A stretch of 64,000 nucleotides of DNA, taken from positions 1 to 64,000 of the forward strand of contig NZ_PPTR01000011.1 of assembly GCF_003339845.1 (NCBI RefSeq). Reading direction: 5' to 3'. Each line of letters opens with the position of its first letter. Position 1 is the stretch's first letter. Below are positions 7,375 through 16,355 of this stretch, one piece after another. The stretch is from Gordonibacter sp. 28C (GTDB lineage Bacteria > Actinomycetota > Coriobacteriia > Coriobacteriales > Eggerthellaceae). Both the position numbers and the translations under genes were made by a program. The notes under the pieces were generated by a model. It worked only from the letters and a program-made list of their open reading frames with translations. It did no database searches and was not told the DNA's origin.

Positions 7375-9063
7375 ATGCTAGCTTTGTTCAAGAACCACAA
7401 GCCCCTTTTCGCAGCGGCCGTAACCCTGAACGTCCTTTTGTCGGCGCTCACCATCGGCGTGGCGTTCGTGCTCGAGCGCATACTGAACGCCGCGATAGGC
7501 GGCGATTGGGCGCTCTTCAACGAAATGATCGCGGTGACGATCGGGTACGTCGCCCTGGTGACGGTGGCGATGACCGCGAGCAGCCTTGCAGACAAGAAAC
7601 TGACCGTGCGCACGGTTCAAGACGTCAGAGCCGGTTTGCATCGAGGCATCTTCTCTCGCGACACGGAGCGCTACCGGCAAACCAATACCGCCGATTACCT
7701 CTCGGCGCTCACGAACGACGTGAAGATCGTCGAGGAGAACGTCATCGTGCCGTTCCTGCAGGCGATTCAAAGCTTTCTCGTCTTCGCGATGGCCATGGTC
7801 GCTTTGTTCGTCTACAATCCCCTGATCGGTGGACTGATGATCGTGAGCCTGGCGGCGATGTACCTGCTGCCTTCGAGTCTGGGCAGGCCTCTCGGAGCGC
7901 GGCAAGACGCCTACTCGAAGGGTCTTTCCCTGTTCACTTCGAAACTCAAGGACCAATTCGCGGGCTACGAGGTCATCCGCTCGTTTCGCTTGTCCGATCG
8001 GACGAAGAAGGATTTCGCGCGCCAAAACGACGAGCTTGCTGATCGCAAGTACGAAGTGGAGCGCCTGGTGGCCTGCAGCGAGGGCCTTTCCCAGATGCTC
8101 GGCGTGGGCTCACAGCTCGGCATCATGCTGGTGACGGCCTATTTCGTGCTGCAAGGGCAGATGGCGGCGGGCGCGCTTTTGGCGATCCTCCAGCTTTCGG
8201 GCTGCCTTGTCCAGCCAGTCGCCGTCATCATGCAGAACGCCCCGAAGATCCAAGGAGCGAAGCCGGTGCTCGATCGCATACGCGAATTGAGCACCGACCA
8301 GCCTTCCGCGTTCCAGGGGTCCGTCGAGCCCGTTTTCGAGCATCGGATCGAATTCGAGGGCGTCGGGTTCGGCTATCTGCCCGGTCGTTCGGTGCTGGAC
8401 GATTGCAACGTGGTGTTCGAGAAGGGGAAGAAGTACGCCCTCGTCGGAGGCAGCGGCTGCGGAAAGACCACTCTCATCAAGCTTTTGAGCGCCGGATACG
8501 GTTCCTATGCCGGATCCATCAGCGTCGACGGAAAAGAGCTGCGGTCGCTGGACGTCGACAAGCTGCTCGCCTTGGTGTCCGTCATCCATCAAGACGTGTA
8601 CATGTTCGACGAAACGATCAAGGAGAACATCGACCTCCATCGCGACTACCGCGAAGACGAGTGGGAGAGGGCTTTGAGCATCAGCGGGGTCGACCGCTTT
8701 CTCGCCCAAACCGAGAGCGGCCTTGAGACTCGTGTCGGCGAGAACGGCATCGGCCTTTCGGGCGGCCAGCGCCAGCGAGTCGCGGTTGCGCGGGCGCTTA
8801 TAGAACGCAAGCCGATCCTCGTTCTCGACGAAGGCACGAGCGCCGTCGACTCTCGCACCGCCTACGACATCGAAACGGCCTTGCTGGGCATAGACGATTT
8901 GAGCATCATCACCATCACGCATAATCTGGCGCCGGATCTTTTGAGGCGCTACGATGCTGTGTTATATATGGAGCAGGGGAGGATCGAAGAGGTCGGAAGC
9001 TATGATCTCCTTATCGAGAAACAGGGCGGTTTCGCATCTTTCCAGCATATCGAGGGCGCGTAA
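7375..9063 (+). CDS. ABC transporter, fused permease and ATP-binding protein (exporter type)
   Basis: The 562-residue product has a half-transporter layout: an N-terminal ABC membrane domain (about residues 1-300, with hydrophobic segments near 10-35, 50-70, 125-145, 148-165 and 240-280) and a C-terminal nucleotide-binding domain. Visible ATPase motifs are Walker A GGSGCGKTT (about 358-366), the signature LSGGQRQR (about 461-468), Walker B ILVLDEGTS and the H-loop ITHN. Half-transporters of this kind dimerise. With no partner half-transporter nearby it probably forms a homodimer. The substrate cannot be read from sequence. It precedes the ArsR-type gene by 91 bases and is probably controlled by it through the palindrome at 7340-7367. 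Confidence 0.9.
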   Translation: MLALFKNHKPLFAAAVTLNVLLSALTIGVAFVLERILNAAIGGDWALFNEMIAVTIGYVALVTVAMTASSLADKKLTVRTVQDVRAGLHRGIFSRDTERYRQTNTADYLSALTNDVKIVEENVIVPFLQAIQSFLVFAMAMVALFVYNPLIGGLMIVSLAAMYLLPSSLGRPLGARQDAYSKGLSLFTSKLKDQFAGYEVIRSFRLSDRTKKDFARQNDELADRKYEVERLVACSEGLSQMLGVGSQLGIMLVTAYFVLQGQMAAGALLAILQLSGCLVQPVAVIMQNAPKIQGAKPVLDRIRELSTDQPSAFQGSVEPVFEHRIEFEGVGFGYLPGRSVLDDCNVVFEKGKKYALVGGSGCGKTTLIKLLSAGYGSYAGSISVDGKELRSLDVDKLLALVSVIHQDVYMFDETIKENIDLHRDYREDEWERALSISGVDRFLAQTESGLETRVGENGIGLSGGQRQRVAVARALIERKPILVLDEGTSAVDSRTAYDIETALLGIDDLSIITITHNLAPDLLRRYDAVLYMEQGRIEEVGSYDLLIEKQGGFASFQHIEGA

Positions 9064-9154
9064 AAAAGGCGAGACCGCGAGCGTCTGAGCCCAAGGGGCA
9101 ACCGCGCGAAGGCGCTTGCGAACCGAGCGCGTGCAAAGGAGAAGGAAACCCGGC

Positions 9155-10147
9155 ATGGACTATCGCGTGAACCCCAACTTCGAAACGCTGTTCCTTCTTG
9201 CGAACAAGGACTGGGACGTACAGGATGAGAAGCGGGCAATCGAGGCGTTGGACGGCTTCGGGGTCGAGGGCGCCGCGTTCTACCGTGCGAACTTTCAGGT
9301 GATCGAGCGGTATTACGCAGCGTTCCAAAAGAAGATCGTCCCGTCGGCCGGGGTGAAGTTGTTTGACGGCTGCGACGAAACGACGCTGCTCTTGTACGCA
9401 GCTGTTTTCCTGCGCCATCCCGAATGGCTCGATCCCGCCGACGAGATAGATGACGAAACGGCATCCCAGACGGTCAGGGACGTTCTCAGCGAAGAAGATG
9501 GGCACGACGGGAAGAGCATCGTCGATATGCTGGAATCCGGAGATTTCTCCGACCGGGCGAAGTGGCAGATCATGGCGCTGCTCCAGCAGCCGAAACAGCG
9601 CATCGAGCTGGTAGCCCAAGCGGTGCAGGACAACCTCCCCGCCTTCGAGCACGCCTATGCGAAAGTCAAACCCGAAGCGGACATCCTTTTGGACCGGTTC
9701 GATATGCGTTCGAAGGAAGAGCAGCCGACAAGCTTCATGAAGCTGTCGCGGAAGATCGATGCGGAAACCGAGATAGTGCCGACTCTGGCCGAGCCGCTCG
9801 TCGTCTTCATTGCGGAGAGGACGTGCCTCTACGGCTTGCTCGTCGACCGCCTGACGAACGAGGAGGAGCCGGGTTTCACGAAGGCCGAGCTGCTGATCGG
9901 GGCAAAGGCGTTGAGCGATTCGAGCAAGATATCGATCCTCCTAGCGCTCAAGGAGGGGAGCCTTTACAACCTCGAGATTGCCGAGCGAGTCGCGCTGACC
10001 CCTGCCACGACCTCCCACCACATGAACAACCTGCTCGCCGCGGGCTTCGTTGATATCGAGAAACGCGACGGAAAAGTGTATTACCATCTTGCGAAAGACG
10101 GAATAGGGAGATTTCTCGAAGGCGCGAGCGATTTGCTGGTTCATTAG
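9155..10147 (+). CDS. ArsR-family transcriptional regulator with long N-terminal domain
   Basis: The start at ATG 9155 is supported by AGGAGAAGGA upstream. The upstream in-frame start at 9116 has none. The 330-residue product is far longer than classical ArsR repressors (about 100 residues). The winged helix-turn-helix is at the C-terminus (about 255-325: SDSSKISIL..., then LTPATTSHHMNNL as recognition helix, then the wing with GKVYYHLAKDG). The first 250 residues resemble the large helical N-terminal region of DUF5937-like or ArsR-fused regulators and may sense a ligand, but no cysteine metal site is evident. It follows the ABC exporter in the same direction and probably regulates that operon from the palindrome at 7340-7367. 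Confidence 0.82.
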   Translation: MDYRVNPNFETLFLLANKDWDVQDEKRAIEALDGFGVEGAAFYRANFQVIERYYAAFQKKIVPSAGVKLFDGCDETTLLLYAAVFLRHPEWLDPADEIDDETASQTVRDVLSEEDGHDGKSIVDMLESGDFSDRAKWQIMALLQQPKQRIELVAQAVQDNLPAFEHAYAKVKPEADILLDRFDMRSKEEQPTSFMKLSRKIDAETEIVPTLAEPLVVFIAERTCLYGLLVDRLTNEEEPGFTKAELLIGAKALSDSSKISILLALKEGSLYNLEIAERVALTPATTSHHMNNLLAAGFVDIEKRDGKVYYHLAKDGIGRFLEGASDLLVH

Positions 10148-10321
10148 GCCGTTCGTCCGATGCGATCCGTTGAAGTTGTCCACGCTCGCATCCGGGGTGT
10201 TTGAGCGCATGCTGCCTTTCGCGCGCCGCGCGCTGTGCAAAATGCGCGTCCTTGCCTGATTCTCGCCTCGTTCAAGGCGCATTGCGCTAAACTGGACGGC
10301 GGATCAGAGGGGGGAGCCCGC

Positions 10322-11641
10322 ATGCAGACGAGACCGGAAAAGCTTTCGAAGGAAGACCTGGCGCAGATAGCCGGCTTGGATTCGGCCAAGCTCGACATGC
10401 TGGCCGCGTGGGCGAACAAGAAGCTCACCTGCTCCCATTGCAAGCGCTGCACGCTGCGCTGCGAGGTGCTGAAAGAGCCGGCGCTCGACATGGGCCTCGT
10501 GGAGGAGGGCTACCGCGCCGTTGTCGCGCTGCCCTTCGACGACCAGCCCGACGCGGTGCTGCGCGTCGTGCAAGAGCGCCCCGAACTCTACCACGCGCTG
10601 CGCCGCTGCTGCTTCTGCGGGTACTGCACGGCCACCTGCCAGCATCACCTGCTGGCGCCCGAGCGCATGCGCGACTGGCGCGTGCTGTTCATGCGCGCCG
10701 GGCTCATGCCGCCGGACGACTCGAAGCTCGTGATGGTGGACAACGAATGGAACATCTTCAGCGCCTACCGCGCCATCTATGGCATCGGCTACCCGGAGTT
10801 CACCTCGCTCGCTCAGGCGGCCGAGCTGGGCCCCGGCACGGTGGACACGCTCTTCTTCCCCGGCTGCTCGCTCGTGAGCTACGCGCCCGAGCTTACCCGC
10901 GCGGTGGGCCGCTGGCTCACCGACGCCGGGGTGGCCTGGGCGCTCTCCGACGACTGCTGCGGCAGCCCGCTCATGAGCGCGGGGCTGTTCGACCGCGCGG
11001 CGGCGCTGCGCCAGCGCATCCTCGGCCAGATCCGCGCGGCGGGTATCACGCGCGTGGTGACGGTCTGCCCCGGTTGCGGCGAGGAGTTCGCGGAGCTCAT
11101 GGGCGACGAGGTGGACATCGTGCCCCTGCCGGAGCTGCTGCTGAAGAAGAGCCGCGCGCTCGAGCGGGCAGGAAAGCCCGCGGGCTTCTCGCCGCTTCCC
11201 GAGGCCAGCGTCACGTTCTTCGACTCGTGCCACGACCGCGCGGACGGCCGCCACGGCGCCGCCATACGCGCGCTCGTGGCATGCAATCTGCCCGAAACGG
11301 AGCGCTTGGAGCTGGACCACCACCGCAAGGGCACGCTCTGCTGCGGCGCGGGCGGGGCCGTGGCGTCCTACGACGACGACGTCACGCAGCGGCGCGTGTG
11401 GCGCGTGATAGACGAGGCGCGCAAAACCGGCGCCGCGACGCTCGTAACCGCATGCCCCACCTGCACCTACACGGTCGCGCAAGCTTGCTTGGGCGCGGAT
11501 CCCGAGCGCGGCATCGGCAACCGCCATTACCTCGAGCTGCTGTTCGGCCAGACCATCGACTGGCCCCAGGTGTTCGCCCAGCTGGGCGGCATGTGGGAAG
11601 GCGAGTACGGCCCCTGGCTCACCCAGACGTTCTTCGCATAG
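10322..11641 (+). CDS. Cysteine-rich Fe-S oxidoreductase subunit, HdrD/GlpC/LutA-like (two [4Fe-4S] motifs, two CCG domains)
   Basis: The start is ATG 10322 after a purine-rich GAGGGGGGA. The 439-residue soluble product has an N-terminal ferredoxin-like part with two clusters, Cys37/40/43/47 and Cys96/99/102/106, then two CCG domains: FFPGCS...DDCCGSP...CPGCGEEF and FFDSCH...TLCCGAGGA...CPTCTYT. This is the arrangement of heterodisulfide reductase subunit D and of the Fe-S subunits of glycerol-3-phosphate, glycolate and lactate dehydrogenases. It should pass electrons between a flavoprotein and a quinone or thiol partner. No partner gene is adjacent, so the electron donor and acceptor are unknown. 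Confidence 0.85.
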   Translation: MQTRPEKLSKEDLAQIAGLDSAKLDMLAAWANKKLTCSHCKRCTLRCEVLKEPALDMGLVEEGYRAVVALPFDDQPDAVLRVVQERPELYHALRRCCFCGYCTATCQHHLLAPERMRDWRVLFMRAGLMPPDDSKLVMVDNEWNIFSAYRAIYGIGYPEFTSLAQAAELGPGTVDTLFFPGCSLVSYAPELTRAVGRWLTDAGVAWALSDDCCGSPLMSAGLFDRAAALRQRILGQIRAAGITRVVTVCPGCGEEFAELMGDEVDIVPLPELLLKKSRALERAGKPAGFSPLPEASVTFFDSCHDRADGRHGAAIRALVACNLPETERLELDHHRKGTLCCGAGGAVASYDDDVTQRRVWRVIDEARKTGAATLVTACPTCTYTVAQACLGADPERGIGNRHYLELLFGQTIDWPQVFAQLGGMWEGEYGPWLTQTFFA

Positions 11642-11687
11642 CGAAGAACGCGACATGCGGCAAATTGCACGCACTTGGCTTCCAGAT

Positions 11688-11826
11688 GCACGAAAATCAC
11701 CGCTGTGAAGCTGTACGGGCAAAGCTGGCGTAAGAAACGCCTGATGGCGCATTCGGGAGTATTCCGAAAGAAGCGCACACGCCCTCGAAATGCACGAGGA
11801 ACGCTTCACAGCGGTGATTTTCGTGC
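11688..11826. repeat. Perfect 24-bp inverted repeat with 91-bp spacer
   Basis: Bases 11688-11711 (beginning gcacgaaaatcaccgctgtg) reappear exactly as reverse complement at 11803-11826. The spacer has no gene. The layout is that of a tiny non-autonomous element (MITE-like) or of two inverted members of a dispersed repeat. No target-site duplication is obvious at the outer edges. As RNA the two arms could pair in a long stem. Confidence 0.75.
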
Positions 11827-11865
11827 TTTCAAAGTCGTTTCCGCGTCGACAAAATCGCGATCGAC

Positions 11866-11909
11866 GCATGCCCGTTCGCCTCTGCGGGCGCCAGGCCGCC
11901 ATCAGGTGC
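11866..11909. repeat. Dispersed intergenic repeat, copy 2 (partner at 218-262)
   Basis: Matches 218-262 over about 44 bases (about 41 identical, one indel), in the same orientation. It lies 39 bases after the right arm of the 24-bp inverted repeat. Confidence 0.65.
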
Positions 11910-12107
11910 GACGCGGGGTACGCCGATGGCGGTTCGACAGTGGAAGATCGTTTTCGCCGATCAAACCAGAATTGAATTTGGCCGCTCGGGTTCGCGGAGC
12001 GCCAGAACGCGGTTAATAGCTGTGCGAGGGCATGTCATTCTTGGTATGCGTCGGAGGGGCCGCATGCGTGAAGGGACGGCCGTTTCATGGGCCGGTTGTG
12101 CGCTCGC

Positions 12108-13337
12108 TCACGCGCCTTCGGCGATGACGGCACGCAGCTTCTCGATCGCGTCCGGCCGCACGCTGTAGTCGCGCACGGCTCCGGCCGCGATGCCGGCCAT
12201 GCTGCGCGGGTCGGCCAGCAGGCGCGCCAGCACCACGGCGAGCGGCACCAGGCTCGGCGGGTCGGCGCGCACGGGCGTCAGCACCTCGGCCCCGCCCTTG
12301 CCGCCCGCGTAGCGGCGCAGCGTCCGCAGCACGGCGCGCCTCGTGCCCGACGACTCCGCCGCGCCCAGCAGCAGCGCCTGCAGGCTGCGCGTTTCGACGC
12401 CGGCCGCGCCCACGCGCAAACCGCCGTTCAGGCGGCCTTTCGACGACAGCTCGACGAGCAGGGCGGGGAAGTTCACGCCGGCGGCCGCCGCGTTGCCGGG
12501 CTCCACCATGCGCGGGTTGCATTCCAGGTAGCGCGGATGCCCGTCTACGTGCAGGAAGTCCAGCGTGAGGGGTCCGTGCCAGCGCAGGCGCTCGCCCACG
12601 GCCTCGATATGCCGGCGGGTTTCGGGGAAGTCGACGCTTCTGCGGGCGGCGGCCGAGTTCCCGGCGCCCACGCCCGTCTGCACGGTCGTGTGCACGGCTG
12701 CGAGGCGGCCGTGGTCGAACAATCCCGCGACCTGGCCGTAGCTCCCCGGAGCCTCTTCCTGCGCCATCAGACGGCCGCCGCCCGACGAGAGCTCGGCCGC
12801 GGCGGCCCGTATCTGCGCCTCGTCGGCCACGCGGCGCGTCGACCGGCCGGCAGTGCCGAACTCGGCCTTCACCCAGAAGGGGAAGAGAAGGCGGGCGCCC
12901 TCCTCGTCAAGAAGCCGCCAAGCGGGTTGGGGCAGGCCAAGCTCGTCCGAAAGCTCCGCGAAGCCCACCTTGCTCTGAGCGCGGCGGAAGGCCTCGGCCG
13001 ATGCGATCGCGACGGGCGCTTCCGCGGGCAGCAGGCTCGCTCCCTCGGCCAAGAGCCAAGCCTGCTCGTGGGTGGGCAGCACGGCCGCATAGCCCTCGTC
13101 CTCCACGAGGCGCGCGACGTGCCGCAGATAGGCGAGGGGCTGCTCGTTCGCGTCGACCGTGCGCACGGTCTTGCTTCTCCACCGGCTGAATCGGCAAAGG
13201 GGGAGCCGGGCGCAGGTGAGCACGTGCACCTCGTAGCCGCACGACGCGAGCGCGGTGAGCGTTTCGCGCGCGGTGAGGCTGGAGCCCTCGGTCAAAAGGA
13301 TTTTCTTGCGCGGCATGTTCCCGACCGCCGCCGGCAT
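12108..13337 (-). CDS. ATP-grasp domain protein (carboxylate-amine ligase type)
   Basis: The product is 409 residues from the ATG at 13337 (402 from the alternative ATG at 13316, which begins MPRKKILLTEG and is equally plausible). An N-terminal Rossmann-like preATP-grasp part (about 8-110) is followed by the ATP-grasp fold. The C-terminal half has the metal-binding segment LDFLHVDG...YLECNPRMVEPGN, with the Glu and Asn that ligate Mg. Such enzymes join a carboxylate to an amine or other nucleophile through an acyl-phosphate. The substrates here are unknown. The gene begins one base after the stop of the small upstream gene (TAAATG), so the two are probably translationally coupled. Confidence 0.8.
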   Translation of the reverse strand: MPAAVGNMPRKKILLTEGSSLTARETLTALASCGYEVHVLTCARLPLCRFSRWRSKTVRTVDANEQPLAYLRHVARLVEDEGYAAVLPTHEQAWLLAEGASLLPAEAPVAIASAEAFRRAQSKVGFAELSDELGLPQPAWRLLDEEGARLLFPFWVKAEFGTAGRSTRRVADEAQIRAAAAELSSGGGRLMAQEEAPGSYGQVAGLFDHGRLAAVHTTVQTGVGAGNSAAARRSVDFPETRRHIEAVGERLRWHGPLTLDFLHVDGHPRYLECNPRMVEPGNAAAAGVNFPALLVELSSKGRLNGGLRVGAAGVETRSLQALLLGAAESSGTRRAVLRTLRRYAGGKGGAEVLTPVRADPPSLVPLAVVLARLLADPRSMAGIAAGAVRDYSVRPDAIEKLRAVIAEGA

Positions 13338-13697
13338 TTACGCCGCGAACCTGCCCAGCAAGAACCCGACGACCACGCAGAGGGCGGCGAAGAAGGCCGA
13401 AAGGCCGATGAGGCGGGCGTCGCGCTTCTCGCGGCGCTTGCGCTCGCGTTCGGCGCGGTTTCGCTCGAGGAAGAAGGAGTAGCCGTCCGACGTGATGACC
13501 ACGATGGTCCCGCGCTTGCCCTCGGCCTTCGCGGCCAACGCGCCGCAGTCGATGAGCTCGGCCTGCAGCTCGTCGTCGGGGCGGTAGGGGAAGGCGCAGC
13601 GGTACACGAGTTCGCCGTCGACGCTGCACGTCGCCCGCTCGTAGTCGATGAGCCGCGCCAGCTCGCGTTCCTGGGGTATGTTCAAAACGATGGACAC
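13338..13697 (-). CDS. Small protein with C-terminal membrane anchor, unknown function
   Basis: The frame is open back to a GTG at 13754 (138 residues). I prefer the GTG at 13697 (119 residues) because GAGAGGCGG lies just before it. The product has a soluble N-terminal domain (VSIVLNIPQERELARLIDYE onward), a strongly charged Arg/Glu/Lys stretch, and a single C-terminal hydrophobic segment (about the last 25 residues, FFAALCVVVGFLLGRF), so it is probably tail-anchored with the bulk in the cytoplasm. No family is recognised. It abuts the ATP-grasp gene directly downstream, which suggests a shared role. Confidence 0.65.
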   Translation of the reverse strand: MSIVLNIPQERELARLIDYERATCSVDGELVYRCAFPYRPDDELQAELIDCGALAAKAEGKRGTIVVITSDGYSFFLERNRAERERKRREKRDARLIGLSAFFAALCVVVGFLLGRFAA

Positions 13698-14034
13698 GCG
13701 CCGCCTCTCGATCGATGATACTTCATGTAAGCTTCCATGATACTCGTTCGGCACGGATGCGCGGTATGGAGAATACCCGGAGATCAGTCAACGCTGCGTT
13801 ACAGGGCCCGCCTGCGGCTTGACTCGGCTTGACTCGTCCGCGCGTTTCGTCGGTTCTTCGTGAACCTGCTTCCTCAACCGTTCCATATGTGCGATAATTC
13901 CGTTTCGGTGTGCTCAGAGCGCGAATCGGATCGCTTGCGAAAACCGATGCGGATGAGCGCCCCAAGGGGGCACCCGCCGGGCGCGCCGCACGCCGCCGCG
14001 AGGCGATTGACAGGAAATGATGGAGGATAGTTAC

Positions 14035-15543
14035 GTGGAAACAAAAGTTGAGGCATTGCAGGATAACCGCGTCAAAGTGACCGTTACCGTCGATGCCAAG
14101 GATATCGACGCCCGCATCAAGAAGACCTACAAGGACTTCGCGCACAAGTACAACTTCCCCGGGTTCCGTGCCGGCAAGGCCCCGCGCCCGATCATCGACA
14201 ACGCGCTGGGCGCCGCCGCGGTTCCCGCTGCGGTGACCGACGACGTGGTGAACGAAACCTATCCCCTCGCCATCGACGGCAGCAACCTGTACCCCGTCGC
14301 GAAGCCGGCGTTCGACGAGAACATGGGCCTCGTGGAGGCCGGCAAGCCCTTCGAGTACTCGCTCGAGGTCGAGGTGAAGCCGGAGCTGGAGCTTTCGAGC
14401 TACGAGCCGGTGGAGATCGAGATGCCCGCCGAAGGCGTGAGCGACGCGGAGATCGACGACCAGATCGACCAGCTGCGCGAGCACTACTACGACTACGAGG
14501 ACGCCGCGGCGGCCACGAAGGTCAAAGAGGACAGCTACCTGGACCTCTCCATCAAGGCCACCGACGACGCCGGCGAGGACATCGCCTCCATGAACACGCC
14601 GTCGCGCCTGTACGGCTTGGGCACGGGCCTGTTCCCGGCCGAGTTCGACGCCGAGCTCGTGGGCATGAAGAAGGGCCAGAAGAAGGAGTTCTCCATCGAC
14701 GTGCCGGCCGAGCCGACCGTCATGACGCAGCCCCTCATGGGCAAGACGACCAAGATCAACTTCGAGGTCGAGGTCGTCTCCGTCAAGAACAAGGCGCTGC
14801 CCGAGGTCACCGACGAGTGGGCCAAGGACACGCTCGGCTTCGAGGACGTGGCCGACCTGCGCAACCGCGTGGCCGAGTCCATCGCGGAGCAGAAGGCCGA
14901 CGTGCTGCCCCGCATCAAGGAGAACCAGTGCCTGTCCCAGCTGGCCGACCGCCTGCAGGGCGAAGCGCCCGAGGCCATGTGCGAAGAGGCCGAGACCAGC
15001 CTTCTGCAGGACTTCTTCCAGCAGCTGCAGCGCCAGGGCATGAGCTTCGACGCCTACCTCGCGCAGCAGGGCATCAAACCCGACCAGTTCAAGGACGACG
15101 TTAAGGCCCAGGCGGCCGACATGACGAAGCAGGACCTCGCGCTCGACGCGTGGGCCCGCCACTTCGGCATGGAGGTCACCGACGAGGACGTGGCCGAGGA
15201 GTTCGTGAAGAGCGGCGTGGAGGATCCGAAGAAGCTCCAGGAGGAGTGGCGCAAGAACGGCCAGCTCCACATGGTGAAGAACGGCATCGCCCGCACGAGG
15301 GCCGCTCAGGACGTCATGGAGAAGGCCGTCGTGACCGAGATCGAGCCGGGCAAGGCGTCCGACGAGAAGAAGAAGCCCGCCAAGAAGGCCGCGGCCAAGA
15401 AGACCGCGAAGAAGGACGAGGCCAAGGCGGACGCCGCGGCCGAGCCCGAGGCAACCGAGAAGAAGCCGGCCAAGAAGGCCGCCCCGAAGAAGGCCAAGAA
15501 GGACGAGGCCGCCGAAGCCGAGAAGGCCGCGGACGCCGAATAG
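14035..15543 (+). CDS. tig: Trigger factor, ribosome-associated chaperone and prolyl isomerase
   Basis: I choose the GTG at 14035: GGAGG (14023-14027) is well placed for it and the resulting start ([17 protein letters not shown]) matches the usual beginning of trigger factors, whereas ATGs at 14017 and 14020 lie at or before the ribosome site. The 502-residue protein has the ribosome-binding domain with the [11 protein letters not shown] signature (about residues 42-52), a PPIase (FKBP-like) domain around 155-240, and the C-terminal chaperone arms. It is extended by about 60 residues of Lys/Ala-rich tail ([12 protein letters not shown] type), a feature unlike E. coli trigger factor. It is the first gene of a tig-clpP-clpX cluster, a common arrangement. 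Confidence 0.95.
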   Translation: METKVEALQDNRVKVTVTVDAKDIDARIKKTYKDFAHKYNFPGFRAGKAPRPIIDNALGAAAVPAAVTDDVVNETYPLAIDGSNLYPVAKPAFDENMGLVEAGKPFEYSLEVEVKPELELSSYEPVEIEMPAEGVSDAEIDDQIDQLREHYYDYEDAAAATKVKEDSYLDLSIKATDDAGEDIASMNTPSRLYGLGTGLFPAEFDAELVGMKKGQKKEFSIDVPAEPTVMTQPLMGKTTKINFEVEVVSVKNKALPEVTDEWAKDTLGFEDVADLRNRVAESIAEQKADVLPRIKENQCLSQLADRLQGEAPEAMCEEAETSLLQDFFQQLQRQGMSFDAYLAQQGIKPDQFKDDVKAQAADMTKQDLALDAWARHFGMEVTDEDVAEEFVKSGVEDPKKLQEEWRKNGQLHMVKNGIARTRAAQDVMEKAVVTEIEPGKASDEKKKPAKKAAAKKTAKKDEAKADAAAEPEATEKKPAKKAAPKKAKKDEAAEAEKAADAE

Positions 15544-15559
15544 CGCCGCGCGCGGCAGG

Positions 15560-15587
15560 CGGGACGCGCCCCTCGGGGCGCGTCCCG
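15560..15587 (+). terminator. Strong GC hairpin between tig and clpP
   Basis: Arms cgggacgcgcccc and ggggcgcgtcccg are perfectly complementary and lie 17 bases after the tig stop. The tail is short (TTCGTC). It may partly uncouple clpPX expression from tig. Confidence 0.6.
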
Positions 15588-15713
15588 TTCGTCTCGCCGA
15601 AGGGTAACGAAACGGTAGCCTGGCCTTGCATGGCGGCGAAGCGTACATCACTATGGCATAAGACGATTCTGTGCGGCCCCGATGGGCCGCGAGCGAAAGC
15701 GAGGCAACAAGCT

Positions 15714-16349
15714 ATGAGTTACGATACCAAAGCAGCATTGATCCCCTACGTCATCGAGCAGTCCCCCCGCGGCGAGCGCAGCTACGACATCTACTCGCGC
15801 CTGTTGAACGACCGCGTGATCTTCCTGGGCGAGCAGATCGACGACAACGTGGCGAACTCCGTGGTGGCGCAGCTGCTGCACCTGGAGAGCGCCGACCCCG
15901 AGAAGGACATCTCCCTCTACATCAACTCGCCGGGCGGCTCCGTCACGGCGGGCCTGGCCATCCTCGACACGATGGACTTCATCAAGTGCGACGTGTCGAC
16001 CATCTGCCTGGGCGAGTGCGCCTCCATGGCCGCCGTGCTGCTGTCCAACGGCGCCAAGGGCAAGCGCATGTGCCTGCCGAACTCCATGGTGCTCATCCAC
16101 CAGCCGTCCGGCGGCGCGCAGGGCCAGCAGACCGAGATCGCCATCGTGGCCGACTTCATGCTGAAGACCCGCAACCGCCTGAACAAGATCCTGGCGGACA
16201 ACACGGGCCAAACGCTCGAGACCATCCAGGCCGACACCGAGCGCGACAACTACATGACCGCCGAGGAGGCGCTGGCGTACGGTCTGGTCGACCGCATCAC
16301 CACGTCGCGCGCGACCGCCGCGGGCACCGAAGAGAAGAAGAGCGAATAA
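15714..16349 (+). CDS. clpP: ATP-dependent Clp protease proteolytic subunit
   Basis: The 211-residue protein begins at ATG 15714 ([17 protein letters not shown]), which fits the usual ClpP N-terminus. The open frame extends upstream only through non-coding sequence. The catalytic triad is visible: Ser104 in GECASMAA, His129 in LIHQPSGG and Asp178 in ADTERDNY, with the same 25- and 49-residue spacings as in E. coli ClpP. It should form the tetradecameric serine protease chamber that works with ClpX, encoded 6 bases downstream. Confidence 0.97.
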   Translation: MSYDTKAALIPYVIEQSPRGERSYDIYSRLLNDRVIFLGEQIDDNVANSVVAQLLHLESADPEKDISLYINSPGGSVTAGLAILDTMDFIKCDVSTICLGECASMAAVLLSNGAKGKRMCLPNSMVLIHQPSGGAQGQQTEIAIVADFMLKTRNRLNKILADNTGQTLETIQADTERDNYMTAEEALAYGLVDRITTSRATAAGTEEKKSE

Positions 16350-16355
16350 CCCGCT

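Larger units (their letters stand above)
11642..12107. other. Gene-free, repeat-rich spacer
   Basis: This 466-base region separates two genes that converge. It contains the long inverted repeat at 11688-11826, the second copy of the dispersed repeat at 11866-11909, and a fragment (11990-12010) resembling part of that repeat again. No open frame has a ribosome binding site or recognisable product. The content points to decayed mobile or repetitive DNA. Confidence 0.55.

Noticed and set aside
7050-10147. tRNA-Leu followed by ABC exporter and regulator as an integrated island
   Set aside because: No integrase and no second copy of the tRNA 3' end was found downstream, so there is no sign of an attachment site.
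10304-11902. 532-codon minus-strand frame opposite the Fe-S protein
   Set aside because: The plus-strand protein has perfect cysteine motifs. The minus product is Arg/Ala/His-rich shadow sequence.
12087-13718. 543-codon plus-strand frame opposite the ATP-grasp gene
   Set aside because: Shadow of a real minus-strand gene, with no ribosome site or recognisable motif.
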